DNA of 64,000 bases from Metarhizium brunneum (Eukaryota; Ascomycota; Sordariomycetes; Hypocreales; Clavicipitaceae), in the NCBI RefSeq assembly GCF_013426205.1, contig NC_089426.1, positions 744,001 to 808,000 of the forward strand. Reading direction: 5' to 3'. The notes below the pieces were generated by a model. It was given only the letters and a program-made list of their open reading frames with translations. It was not told the origin of the DNA and made no database searches. Positions 19,883-31,040 of this stretch are shown in pieces; within the stretch, counting starts at the first letter, position 1; the number at the start of each line of letters is the position of its first letter. Both the position numbers and the translations under genes were made by a program.

Positions 19883-22634
19883 ATGGCGCACGATATTGCT
19901 TCCCGCATCAAGGCGCGGCTATCGAGGCGGCGACATTCGACTACGTCGTCCCTGGCGTCTTCTCGAAGCGGTCTTGGGGAGGCGTCTGTTTCGTCTGTTC
20001 CTAGCCAGACCAGCCGTGAGGCATCGTGTGCCTCGCACGCCCAGCGCACTGCGAGCCAGACCAGCGATGAACACCCCGAAGCGATTGGCCATGGAGCTGC
20101 AGCCGGGAACCAAGACGAAAACGGCGACGCGGAAGGAGACAAACGACAGCATCGCGACAAGGACCAGGACGGCGGGGCGGGCGACGAGCAAGGCACAAAT
20201 CGAGCCAGTGGTCTTGACAGCGAACCCCCCGCTGAAGGCCCGTTCTTGCAGCGCTTCGGAGCCGGCAACAGCGGTGGCGCCATGGGGGCTTCAGAGAAGG
20301 AACCGCTAGCGCAGCCTGGATCGCTCGCCGAGGAAGCCCTCTCACGGCAGAAATTAGAGGGTCACCCGCTGTCGCATGCCCCAAAACTGGCCCCCCAGGT
20401 CTCCCAGGCCCCCCGGAACATCCCCATGGGCTCCGTCGACATGGACCAGGGCCAGGCACATCATGATATGGACGCATTTGACAAGGACCCGCCCCGCCAC
20501 GACCACCTCCATGGCTCTGCCTGGGCTGCATCTCGATTTGGGCCTCATCCTGATCCTTCAGCACAATTGAGCCCAGCTACTGCGGTTCATTTGCCGCCCC
20601 CGCCGCGGTCAACCCCATCGCCGACATCATCTTCGCCCCTTCGAACCTCTCGTACCTCGACATTAGCCGTCGGCGACCGCAACTCGCCGCAGCGTGCTGG
20701 TGCTGGACGGATCCATAACCACGGCCACAACTTGCGGCTCTTCGACATTGGCTCCTCGGGGTCAGGAGTGAGGGTGCCTCCCGCACATGCTGGTGACGAC
20801 CTCGAAGTTGATCCTCTCCAACCGCCGCAACATGGCCGTGAGCTCGACCACCTGAGCTTCGCGTCCTTTCCTGCAGCTGCGTCGGCATCTGCTGCCTCGT
20901 CTGCTGCCAGTCCGGTATCCTTCACGAGTGATCCGCAACCTTCACGTCGACAGAGCCTTTTCGCCAGCCGGCAAACAAGCCTGATCAAGACTCTTCTCCG
21001 ATCCAACCAGCCGCAGGCCGCCGCAGATACTGAACATAGGCACTCTATAGATACCATCATGGTTACCAGAAAGATCTGGGTCAGGCGGCCACACGCCTCT
21101 GCTACGACCATCACCATAAACGAAGATGACCTGGTCGATGATGTTCGGGATATGATTTTGCGAAAATACGCCAATTCATTGGGTCGCACATTTGATTCCC
21201 CGGACCTCGTCATCCGTGTACACCCGCGAGACCAAGAAAAAGAAAGGGCCCTTGGCCCAGAGGAGGTTATGGCTCGAACCCTGGATACCTACTACCCAGG
21301 CGGTCAGACTATTGACGAAGCTCTCATCATCGATATTCCCCGACGAACCCCGAAAGCCTCTCCTCGCGTGCCCATCCCCCCAGGCACTGCTACAACATAC
21401 TACATCACAGAGGACGGCCGACCCTCAGAAGCCGGCGAGGGTTATTTCCCACCCGTCGTAGCCATACCATCACCGCACACTTCACATGTTGTTCCAGCAA
21501 CAGTGCCCAACGGTACAGTACCACACTCGATTGCTGTTCTTGGAACCGGCCATATCCCTCCCATTCCATCTCCAGGTGCCACCAGCAGGTCACGCCTCTA
21601 TAGAGACCGCCCAGACCGGCCTAGACTAAATAGGACTCATACATCTTCGCCAACGTTGATGGCCGGTCATGCTCCAGGGCCGCAAGCCTCCAATACTGGT
21701 AGCCACGGTACGCAGAACTTTGTCCCGCGGTTACCCCATTCCCGAACTCATTCAAGCTCGTCAGACCATCCGTCCGGACTCGCAATGGTGAAAACCCCAA
21801 TGGCCAAATCACCTGGTCCCGAAGTAACTCCCGCCAGAATTGCTACTCCTCCTCCGCGATCTTCTTCCCCAAGGGCACCGAGTCTTCGTCCGAAAAGAAG
21901 CAAAAAAAGCTCAGAACATCCTGCCGCCGCCGGCACTGTCCTGAACGGGAATGTCCCTCCCATCAATGTTCTCATCGTCGAAGATAACCCCATTAACCTG
22001 AAGCTATTGGAGGCATTTGTAAAGAGATTAAAAGTACGATGGCAGTCGGCCATGAACGGACAAGACGCCGTCAAAAAGTGGAGGATGGGGGGGTTCCATC
22101 TTGTATTGATGGACATTCAACTGCCAGTGATGAATGGTCTCGACGCAACCAGGGAGATTCGAAGACTCGAAAGGATCAATACTATCGGTGTCTTTACATC
22201 AACGCCTGACAATGCGACGGGCAACTCGGAAGAGGATATCAAGGAACAGGATCGGCTGCAAAACCCTTCTCTTTTCAAAAGTCCTGTGATTATTGTGGCA
22301 TTGACTGCCAGTTCCCTGCAAAGTGACCGACATGAAGCATTGGCTGCAGGTTGCAATGATTTTTTGACCAAGGTAGGCCGCATTCTGCACTTGTCGCTTC
22401 TTTGTGCCCCTCCAAATACTAACCTGTCAATAATAGCCGGTCAACTTTGTGTGGCTCGAGCGTAAAGTGATGGAATGGGGTTGCATGCAAGCACTCATCG
22501 ACTTTGACGCCTGGCGCAATTGGAAGGAAGAGTTGTCTGTGCAGGATGCAGAGAGGGAGGAGGCGGCAAAGAACGCTCTGGCAACCAAGGCCAAATCGAA
22601 GAAGAACCGATCGTCTCTCTCCACGACTTCTTAG
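19883..22634 (+). CDS. SSK1: SSK1-type response regulator, 895 aa
   Basis: Exons are 19883-22372 and 22437-22634 (2490 + 198 nt). The first 680 residues are Ser/Pro/Asp-rich and largely disordered, with a conserved island after residue about 390 (MVTRKIWVRRPHASATTITI, then LGRTFDSPDLVIRVHPRD). The receiver domain starts near residue 693 (INVLIVEDNPINLKLLEAF), with the phosphoacceptor Asp in LVLMDIQLPVMNG and the late Thr/Ser and Lys in ALTASS and FLTK. The 64-nt intron, with a perfect TACTAAC branch, falls right after the Lys codon. Exon 2 supplies PVNFVWLERKVMEWGCMQAL, diagnostic of SSK1. In fungi SSK1 receives phosphate from Ypd1 and feeds the Hog1 stress MAPK pathway in the cytoplasm. Confidence 0.95.
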
Positions 22635-23180
22635 GCGCTCGCTGCGCGTCAACATGAATGATGGCATAATTTTTTTTAACGCCGGTTTATAATCACAGTT
22701 ACGGCAGTCATGAACGAGGTGGAAAACTAGGATACGGTATCTTCATGATGGATCATTTATGATGCGAACAGGCACATTTGCGCGTCACCTGCGGAACCAG
22801 GGTATATGTGTGGAATTCCATGTGCCAGCATCAAATCTTTGTTATTCGGGCATTTATGAGCGCCTATTGAGCGCCGCAGGTCTAATGATAATACCCAGTA
22901 CATCTTCGTGTCTGAATATGATTTTGTCTCCATGTTGATAGTATTTGCAAGGGCTCCTCACGAAGAGGTTGGCCGAGGTGCTCGGATCAAGAATGGCCGG
23001 CACCGGAAAAATAGTGGAACCGATCTCTTCGAAAAATCTACACCTGCAGAGCTTTAATCCTTGGGCTGCACTTTGGATTCACATCCACATCCGCACGACA
23101 CGCAAGCCGCCAGCCCAATTGACTTGGATGCGGCTATTCACTGGGCTTCTCCCCAGCTGAGAAAGCATTCCATCACAAAG
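22635..23180. other. Intergenic, no gene seen
   Basis: SSK1 3' flank and promoter of the next gene. Nothing else is supported. Confidence 0.5.
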
Positions 23181-24372
23181 ATGCCGCCGAGGATAAATGG
23201 CACCTCTGCCTTACTGGCAGCTGACCTGGCGTTGCCCCAACAAGCCAGGTCAGCAGGCCCATTTGCGCGAACATTCTCCTCGACACATTATCGCGAAAAG
23301 ATGAGCCGGGCTCGGCAGCAAATGTACCAATGGCTGAAATCAAGAGACGGCCAAGAGCTGGCAGAGGGTGGCAGGGGCCCCCGATACTTGGGGCCGTTCC
23401 AAGACCAGCCTTTCCCACAGAATCCATTGTTCCGCAGCCAGCCGGTTCTGGACGAGCAGACGAGGGAGCTGATATGGCAGAAAATTACCCAGCGAGGAGA
23501 ATCCCTCAAAGCTGTTTCGGCCGAGATGGGTGTGGATGTGAGACGGGTTGCGGCTGTGGTGAGGCTCAAGGAGGTGGAGAGGCAATGGGTGAAAGATGTG
23601 AGTAAATGACAATATCCTCCCCCTTCCTCAACAGTGCTCTCCAATGATTTCTTTTTTGGGGAGAGAAATGCACTTCACATGATGAGACAACTATAAAAAT
23701 TTTCGATTAGTCTTGAAGACACCACCTGTGGTTAGACATTTAGTTTTGCCTGATATGATGCGTTTTTTTTTACCCTTTGTGTTGCGAAACAAATTTTCTT
23801 GGCGAGTGGCGACTAACAGAAAGCAAAAGGGCAACAAATTAGCTACGCCGTACGCAAAAGCCGTCATGAGCATGCTGCCCAAGACGTCGTATCGCGAGGG
23901 CGAAAAGAACGAACCGCACGAGCCGGTCAACGAGGTCCACGTGCACAAGTTGACCATGCAGCAATTATTCGTGCCCGTGTCCGAGTCGAGGCAATTTACG
24001 CGTGAAGATGCCGCCAAGGCTTTCCACGAGACGATGCTCTCGGCGGACACACGGTCTCCGCAGCCGCAGCTCATCAAGATGGAGCGCGATATTCTCAAGG
24101 GCATGAGCAGGGAGGACAGCAAGAAGAAGTTTGAGGCTGCCGTGCAAAAGGAGGAGGATGGCGTGGCCAAGAAGTTGGCACAGGAAAAGGCCAAAGAGGA
24201 GCAGACGACTAGGCGCGTCAAGACGGACCGGTACGAGTTCCGCTTCAAGGAGATAGCCGTGGATGACGTCAGCAGGGATGGGCGATCACGCAAGGGCACA
24301 GGATGGAGGTACGGGGCGCCGTTTGACGACCGCAAACGCGGCGTGGTCAAGATTCCCACGTCGGTTCCTTGA
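23181..24372 (+). CDS. Bot1/mS35-type mitochondrial small-subunit ribosomal protein, 321 aa
   Basis: Exons are 23181-23597 and 23824-24372 (417 + 549 nt). The N-terminus looks like a mitochondrial leader (MPPRINGTSALLAADLALPQ, then ARSAGPFARTFSS). It is followed by MSRARQQMYQWLKSRDG and the conserved helix block LIWQKITQRGESLKAVSAEM with GVDVRRVAAVVRLKEVE. Exon 2 carries LATPYAKAVMSML, an acidic/basic coiled-coil-like tail and a C-terminus of GTGWRYGAPFDDRKRG. This is the eukaryotic mitochondrial regulator family (PF12298; S. pombe Bot1, now mS35). The frame-keeping acceptor is ACAGAAAG|CAAAAG at 23823, just past a CTAAC. The 226-nt intron is long for this window. The family call is from motif memory. 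Confidence 0.8.
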
Positions 24373-24593
24373 GGAGGCCATGGGCAGGCGTCACGTGTAC
24401 CATTATACATATTTTCGTTTCTTTGGTTTACATTACAGCGATGGGGTGGCATGAATCAAGCCGCGGGCTTGCTTGTATAATACCATGTACAGTGCTGCGT
24501 TGCAGCAGACCAGGACCAATACCAAAAATTCCAGCAACACAGGCTCTCATCTCAATCATCTAATGCATGGCGTGGCAAATGTTGTCATGACGT

Positions 24594-25526
24594 TCATAAT
24601 ACCGCACGCTCGGCGTCCAGGACACCACCGTTCTGCGGCTCGACGATGAAATTCCGCCGCAGCCGCTCGATCTCGTCGGGCGACAAGCGGCACTCGTTGA
24701 CGACGTATTCCTCCACCGAGCCGTACTCCTCCCTCATGACCTGGAGCGTAGCAAGCATGCTCTCGGGCCTAGTACACCAAGTCAGCCTTGTACCAGGACA
24801 AGGAGAAAAAAGAAGAAGCACTCACCGGGAACTCAGCATCCTCCAGGCGCCGGCCTCGTCGACCGTGACCCCCTCGGCACTCATCAGGCGCTGCATGATG
24901 CCCTCCTTGAGCGGCGCCAGCCCCTCCTCGGTCAGACCGTACTCCCAGGCAATGGTGTCGTCGTCGACGCCGCACAGCGACAGCACAATGGCGCAGACCA
25001 GGCCGGTGCGGTCCTTGCCGGCGGTGCAGTGCACCAGGCACGGCGTGGGCTCGTCGCGCGCGAGGTGGCGCAGGATCGGGGCGAAGGCGCGCTCGCCGCC
25101 GGCGCTCAGGATGCCGCGGTACGCCGAGACGAAGCCGGCCGTGGTGTCGGCGGCGGCGTAGTCCTGGTACCGCAGGGCGATGGCCTCGGGGGTGTAGTCG
25201 ACGCGCCGGAAGACGGGGACGTGGACGCGCGACAGGGCCGGGGGCGACTGCGAGCAGGCGTCGGCCGCCGAGGGCCCCCCCGCGCGCGACACCTCGACGT
25301 CGGACCGGAGGTCGAAGACGTGCGTGACGCGGAGGGTCTGCAGGGCCGGGACGGCGCCGGCGGTCGGTGCGGCGGAGCGGTAGAGCAGGCCTGGCCGCGT
25401 GGTTCGGGGGCTCGGCGGCGACGGCGACGGCGACGGCGAGGATGTGCTGCCCGGCGGCGGGATGGGGATGTTGCCGATGTCGCGGAGGTTGGGGAGGACG
25501 GACTGGTGTTCTGCGAGGCCTACCAT
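24594..25526 (-). CDS. Tyrosine phosphatase, PF13350 type, 291 aa
   Basis: Exons are 25526-24826 and 24768-24594 (701 + 175 nt, in frame). Family landmarks are LRDIGNIPIP near the start, GLLYRSAAP, VFDLRSDVE, and the CX5R phosphate-binding loop CLVHCTAGKDRTG, in which Cys is the nucleophile and Arg binds phosphate. The C-terminus contains PESMLATLQVMREEYGSVEE, coded across the splice junction. This is the dual-specificity/tyrosine phosphatase group common in fungi (Y_phosphatase3). A Ser/Pro linker (residues about 27-45) is inserted early. It runs convergent with the mitochondrial ribosomal gene, with about 220 bp between stops. The GC-rich exon creates long open frames on the opposite strand that are shadows. 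Confidence 0.9.
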
Positions 25527-26505
25527 GGTTTGGGAGGCGCCCGCGGGTGCAACGGGACAGGTTTTTTCGGGGGGGTCGTGTGTGTGGACGGTGGGTGCAG
25601 AGGAGGGATCGGATTTTATTTTTATTTATTTTTCTTGGGAGTCAATGCAGGATGGTGTGGTTTGGTGTTGGTCGAAGCTCTTGGTGTTTTGGGCCGAGGT
25701 TCGGATTGGGCTGTGGCGACCCCGCCTGTTCGGTTTAGGGCGGAACGATCCGCGAGGACGTGCTGCTGGTTCCAAGATATTACAGGAACGTCAACACGTG
25801 TCCATGAGATGCGCATACGTGCATGGGAGGTGTGTGTACCTAGATTACCAAATAGTCTTTTCTAGCTCTGCGACTAACAGAACAAACTTGGTGTAGTACA
25901 GCGACACTTTTTTCAAAGCCGAGTATTGGTACAGTAGACCATTTTACCACCAAGTGGTAGAGTTTGTGTTTAGAACAGTTTAGCATCCGACGGCTGTCCA
26001 GGTGTCGGCATAGGCACGAAGCTTGTGGCAAGTTTCTACTTAAGTAGTCTGCTTGGTGGCCTGGCTTGGCTGGGTCGATGATGTTTAAACGAATTGACAT
26101 CAAAATACTCGACTATTTGTGGCAGAATATATTTCCCTACCAAGTATATTTTAATATATTATAATATATTTTACAGTAAATACATAGGGGGGTACTTTGT
26201 AGCAGGCTACTACACCCTGCCACATATAGTTTAAGGGTCGTGACTTCCCGATACATTAACAAAATGTCGACTGTGGCCTAGCGCCAGCTAGCAAGCGTGG
26301 CCGTAAGAGCTGGGTGAAGGTACTTAAGTAGTATGCCTGCAGAGTACAACTTAAACTTTTGACTAACCTTTACACTTTTGTCTACAAGCCTTGGCTTCTT
26401 CAAAGATGACATGTTTAAAAGAGTATATAATTTGCATGCGTCCGGCAAGTCTTGAGGGCACATTCGAGTATACTCGTATATTCGTCCATCACTGCACGAG
26501 ACACA
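25527..26505. other. Intergenic, partly AT-rich
   Basis: AT-rich tract at about 26125-26185 (repeated AATATATT) and scattered TACTTAAGTAGTNTG-like motifs near 26038 and 26320. It looks like decayed repeat DNA between divergent promoters. No gene is supported. Confidence 0.5.
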
Positions 26506-28719
26506 ATGCGGCTACTACTTGTCTTGTCCGTCCTGTTGGGCGTTGGCTCGGCCGGCACGGGACCCAAAAAGTCCCCCAACCTCTACGCGATCCAGGAAGA
26601 GTTCCAGAAAAACCTCGACGCCTTTACTTGGACCGTCAGAGAAATGTCAAAGTCGGGGTCCTGGGCGGTAGGCGTGAAGTGCCACGAGTGCCTGGTACGT
26701 ATTAATTCTTCTTCTTCCCCCTTTTCATCATCATCCTCTTCTTCTTCATCTCCACACCGCGACGATTTACAACGCTCCAAAGCTGACATCTGCCCCCCCC
26801 CTTAGCGATTTCTCAAGTATATGCAAGGCTTTGCGACAAACACCGAGGCCTTCATCGCCAGGGGAAAGGAGATGTGCAGCATGATCCAAAGGGCAAAGGT
26901 CGATGTAAGTGCCGCCCGCCCCCCATTTCCGCTGCTGCACATGCTGAACATGGGGGTACACAGTGGAAAGTGGAAGAATTGTGCATCGAGTCGGTTGAAC
27001 GCTATGGACAAGCCATGGCCCATATTCTCAGAAACATGAACCCGGTAGGCGAATCTCAAGGTGCGCAGCTGTTTTGCAATACCTGGCTTGGGACTTGCCC
27101 GGCCGTCAAGCTTCGGTATAATGTTCCCATGAACTACACGAGAAACGAGAGGCCGCCTCCTCGGCCCAAGCCCAGCGGTCAAATGCCCTTCAAATTCGTC
27201 CACTTCACCGACCTCCATCTCGACCCCCATTACTTTGCAGGCACCCAGTCGCAGACAGACAAGTGCCCCTATCCGTTGATCTGCTGCAGGTATGGTTGCA
27301 TTCCTCCTTCGTTGTCGTTGCTTTCCCAGCGGCATTCCCTGACAACCCGTTTGACTGGCAGGGCCTTCACGGAGAAAGAAAGAGACATCATATTTCAACC
27401 AAGGCACAAGGCGCATTTGGATATCTTGATAGATCCCGAGTTAGATATCGGAGGGCCATATGGTCACCATGGCGGCTGCGACACTCCCCATCGCCTCCAG
27501 CAGAGCTTTTACCGAGCCATGAAGAAGTTCGCTGGCGATGCCGACTTTGCCATCTTCACCGGCGGCATCTTGTCACGCCAAGTCTGGAACTCGACGGCAG
27601 AGCTCAACATAGGACAGAGTCAGTCTTGCGCGCGCCGCCCCTTCTTGCTGGAACACCAGTTGTGCTAACGTACACGTAGTCGAAAAGGCCTATAGCAACA
27701 TGAGTGAGCTGTTCGATTACATCTACCCAGCTGTTGGCAATGACGAGAGCTCACCCGCCAACCTGTTCCAGGCGGAACAAGTCACCAGCAAGGTGAGCAC
27801 GCAGTGGCTCTACGACACGCTCTCATCCCTTTGGTCTCGCTGGATCGGCGACAAGGACGCGCGCAGGGTAAAAGACGGCGGCTTCTATTCCACAAAGGTG
27901 CCGCACCGGAACCTGCGCATCATCTCGCTCAACACCAACCTCTACAACTACAAGAACCTCTGGGTCTACCAGGACCCCATCAACCACGATCCGGCCGGGC
28001 AGCTGGCATGGCTGGTCAGCGAGCTCGACGCGGCCACCCTGGCCAAGGAGCACGTCTACATCATCGGCCACATGTCCATGGGGGACCCCGACATCCTCCA
28101 GCACTACTCGCGCTCGCTCAACCAGATCATAAACAAGTACGGGTCCACCGTTGCCGCCATGTTCTTTGGGCACACGTTCCTCAACCAGTTCCAGCTTCAT
28201 TACCGGGGGTTTACCGACCCGCAGTCGCCGCATTGGTGGCGCGTCGGCGAGCGGCTCACGGCCGAGGACGCCCTCGTCACATCGTATATTGCGCCCTCCA
28301 TCACCCCCGTCATCGGCGCGCCGGCCTTTAACGTGTTTTACGTCGACCCGGAAACGTTTGGAATCCTCGACATTGTCACGTACTCGTCGAATATGGTTGA
28401 TCGCTACTGGGAGTACGACAAGGGCCCGAAATGGGCCAAGGCATACTCGGCCAAGACGGTGTACGGGATTCCGCAGAAACTCCCCGTGGGGGGCGAGCTC
28501 TCGCCCGCTTTCTGGCACAAGGTTAGCGAAAGGTTTGACTGGGATAGGACCTTTTACAGATTGTACTTTGGCCGCCAGACTGCTTGGAATGAAAAGCAGA
28601 CGGGCGAGTCGCAGAGAGCAAAGGACCAGTGCTTTATCCGTGGTGGCATCGCCAGGGACTGTCTGGGCATCCCCGGCAGGGGAGGCCTGGGTGGATATTT
28701 AGGAATCACGGATGGGTGA
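26506..28719 (+). CDS. Secreted acid sphingomyelinase-like protein with lost metal ligands, 636 aa
   Basis: Five exons: 26506-26694, 26806-26904, 26964-27289, 27362-27618 and 27680-28719 (1911 nt, in frame, all GT-AG). There is a signal peptide (MRLLLVLSVLLGVGSAG). A saposin-B domain covers residues about 50-120 (VKCHECL, MCSMIQ, ELCIESV). The metallophosphoesterase domain starts FVHFTDLHLDPHY. The DxH pair is kept, as are GN of the third motif and IIGH. Other core residues differ from the acid sphingomyelinase consensus. TGDxxxH reads TGGILSR, GNHE reads GNDE, and GHTHxD reads GHTFLN. So the bridging Asp, the two candidate catalytic His and one metal His are gone, while the long frame and splice sites stay intact. 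This suggests a secreted pseudoenzyme or changed chemistry. It is predicted extracellular. Confidence 0.9.
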
Positions 28720-29369
28720 GTTTTGGGAGAGTTTATCGGGCATCCCCTCTGGCGTAGCCAGCACCCTCAACTGGGGGGCATCGCAAATCTCTTTGAAAGT
28801 CGAGCACCTTATGGGGCCCCCACTGCCCCACGGATTGTTGTAGAACAAACCTAGTACTAAGTAAATAGTATGATATTATGACCAGTATAATGTAGCTGCT
28901 TTGTACCTAATAGGGTTATTAGTACACTGAGTATTACCTCTATTATATGGAAGTAAAAGTAACGTTTATCCGCTTTTATCCGATTGGTTTATACCCCTGG
29001 GCTTGGCCCCCCACAAGGTGCTCGACTTTCAAAGAGATACAAGCGGCACCAGAAGAATCCGCAACAGCTCAACATCCAAGCCGTTTACTTTTGCACTCGC
29101 CAAACCACGAGGCAGATTTCGCTCGTTTACTGCGCACGCTCGCAAGCTGCTGCCTACGCGACGACCGCCCAACCACGGAGCTCGGCGCCAAACCTCTCAC
29201 CTCATCCATCAGCTTGTAAGTTGACACTCCTCGCGCCGCCTCCACCAACACCGAACTCTCACCACCTTCTTCCTCACCAAACATCACCACCACCACCACC
29301 ATCAACCAACATCCGTCAATCACCTCAGCTTCCCAACACCCCTCCCCCGCAAACACGAACCGCCACGCC
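28720..29369. other. Intergenic, AT-rich at 28850-28950
   Basis: The 3' flank of the sphingomyelinase-like gene, a short AT-rich patch, then a C-rich pyrimidine leader (29220-29360) that is probably the 5' UTR of the glyoxalase gene. Confidence 0.5.
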
Positions 29370-29744
29370 ATGGCCCCAGAATTCCACGCCGTCACCCCCA
29401 TCCTCCGCATCTTCGACGTCCCCAAAGCCGACGAGTTCTACCTCGAATACCTGGGCTTTACAACCGACTGGGAGCACCGGCACGACGCCAACGCCCCCCT
29501 GTACCGGCAAATCTCCCACGGCGCTCTCACGCTCCATCTGAGCGAGCACCACGGCGACGGCAGCCCGGGCGTCAGGCTCCGCATCTCCACGTCCAACCTT
29601 GCCGAGTACCACGCCGCGCTGACAGCAAAGCGCTACCGCTACATGCGGCCGGGGCTCGAGGACGGCCCGGCCGAGGGGTCCCAGGAGATGACGGTCCTCG
29701 ACCCTTTTGGAAACACCCTCATCTTCTGCCAAGAGGCCAAGTAG
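29370..29744 (+). CDS. Glyoxalase/bleomycin-resistance fold protein, 124 aa, intronless
   Basis: ATG at 29370 in a good context (CCACGCCATGG). The sequence has the single-module VOC pattern: AVTPILRIFDVPKADEFYLE and LGFTTDWEHRH, then LTLHLSEHHGDGSPG and, at the end, MTVLDPFGNTLIFCQE. The length fits one-module family members, which often act as resistance or small-molecule proteins. The likely metal ligands are the His in LTLHLSEH and the Glu near the C-terminus of the fold. The close resemblance to the bacterial single-domain group and the absence of introns would fit bacterial origin. That is inference, as many short fungal genes lack introns. The substrate is unknown. Confidence 0.85.
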   Translation: MAPEFHAVTPILRIFDVPKADEFYLEYLGFTTDWEHRHDANAPLYRQISHGALTLHLSEHHGDGSPGVRLRISTSNLAEYHAALTAKRYRYMRPGLEDGPAEGSQEMTVLDPFGNTLIFCQEAK

Positions 29745-30810
29745 CTCCGGTCCCCCTCCCCCCGAGGGCAAGCCTGGATGCTATGCGCGCGTGCCTCGCG
29801 GGTACCTGGTGCCTCGTGCCTCGTGGGTTGCGGGTAGCCTTGTGAGACGAGACCAAGGGAAACAAAAATAAAGAAACCACAAAACGTGGGCTCGTACAAC
29901 ACGAGATCCTTCGGGGCGACAATGGCTGCGACGCTGCGAGCCTCGATCGAACCCCCTTACCGATCGGTGCATCCGCACACACCGGAGCCAGCCCGGAGAC
30001 GAGAAGGCAAACACAAACATGCCTCACGGGCAAATGTTTGTGCCGCCACGCAGCAGGCCCCGGTGCGTTGCGCTTTTCGAAACGCTCCTCGAGCTGGTGC
30101 CAAGACGAGGCGGGAAACCCTGCGTCGCCAAGCGAATGTGGTTGCCTGTCGCTGAAATCACGCACGTGCGGGTTGACAGTCAGTCTACAGACTCACTCCC
30201 CAAACGAACATTTACAATCACGTAGCAATTGCGTTCCACCACGCCCCGTTTGTCATCTTTTAGCTTGTATGTATATATATCTCTTTTTTTAAATTTATTT
30301 TTATTTTCACCTGTCCTGTTTTGACTTGGTCATGTGTGCCTTCCTGTGTGCCTTGGCGGTTGGCTCTGCGGGGTGTGGGGATTGGCCAACCGATTGACTC
30401 AATTGCTGAGTCCGGGTTTAGGCTCCAGCCCATGTCATTCTCAGGTCAATTGATCAACACTGAGCGAGGAAGACAAGGATGCGCCTTTTTTTTTCGTCAA
30501 CGAAAATAATAAAAAATCAAATCGAAATCAGGCTATCTATCTATTGGCTTGGTCTATTCTACAGTGGTGTTTTCCCTGTCCGTAAATGCGCATGTCCCTA
30601 ACCCATCATCCATAGTCCTAGTCCGTAGTCCATAGTCCATTGTCCATAATCCATATCCCATCGCGTCGTTCCATAGTATACACAAGGACCCAACATGACA
30701 ATAGTTGAGCCCTCATCTTGACAAATGTAGTTGTTCCGGAGACACGTCGTCAGTCCATAGTCGTCCGGTTTTGTTGGTCGTTTTCCACCATCAGCCGTGG
30801 CCAAATGCCG
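29745..30810. other. Intergenic with short tandem repeat
   Basis: No gene supported. It contains the 7-nt tandem array listed separately and T-rich/A-rich runs near 30280-30310 and 30490-30520. Confidence 0.5.
30609..30660. repeat. Imperfect heptanucleotide tandem repeat (CCATAGT/CCATTGT)
   Basis: About seven successive units of the type CCATAGT, CCTAGTC, CCATAGT, CCATTGT and CCATAAT cover about 50 bp. On the minus strand they read as TATGGAC-type units. It is a short minisatellite in the 3' flank of the small cysteine-rich gene. Confidence 0.7.
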
Positions 30811-31040
30811 CTATCCTTGAGCAGCATACTGGCAGTAGGTGCATCGGGGTACCAGGCAGTGAGGGCAGAAGTAGTCCAAGTCGACAGACCACCAGCCATT
30901 GCTGCAGCCGCACTATTCTCAGAGTTAGTTTGTCGTCATCTCGATTCAGTGTTTGAGATAATTATACGTACACACTGCCAGACCGTGGCCTTGGAGTAGT
31001 TGACGAGCTCGGTGGCGTTGTTCCTCATGTCGCAGCACAT
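30811..31040 (-). CDS. Small two-exon cysteine-rich protein, 56 aa
   Basis: Exons are 31040-30972 (23 codons) and 30912-30811 (34 codons with stop), joined across a 59-nt intron with a GTACGT donor and an ATAG acceptor. The product starts MCCDMRNNATELVNY and continues VWQCCGCSNGWWSVDL, then CPHCLVPRCTYCQ. The pattern C-C-x-C ... C-P-x-C ... R-C-x-x-C resembles a tiny zinc-ribbon-like family seen in Hypocreales genomes (W.CC.C...W....D..C..C...RC..C). There is no signal peptide, so it is likely intracellular. Function is unknown. It is too short for routine gene callers, and the conserved cysteine spacing across a splice site argues it is real. Confidence 0.7.

Noticed and set aside
25029..25865. 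278-codon plus-strand frame
   Set aside because: It lies opposite the GC-rich phosphatase exon, is made of Gly/Arg/Ala-rich filler and has no domain. It is a shadow of the CX5R phosphatase.
27823..28518. 231-codon minus-strand frame
   Set aside because: Antisense shadow of the sphingomyelinase-like exon 5.
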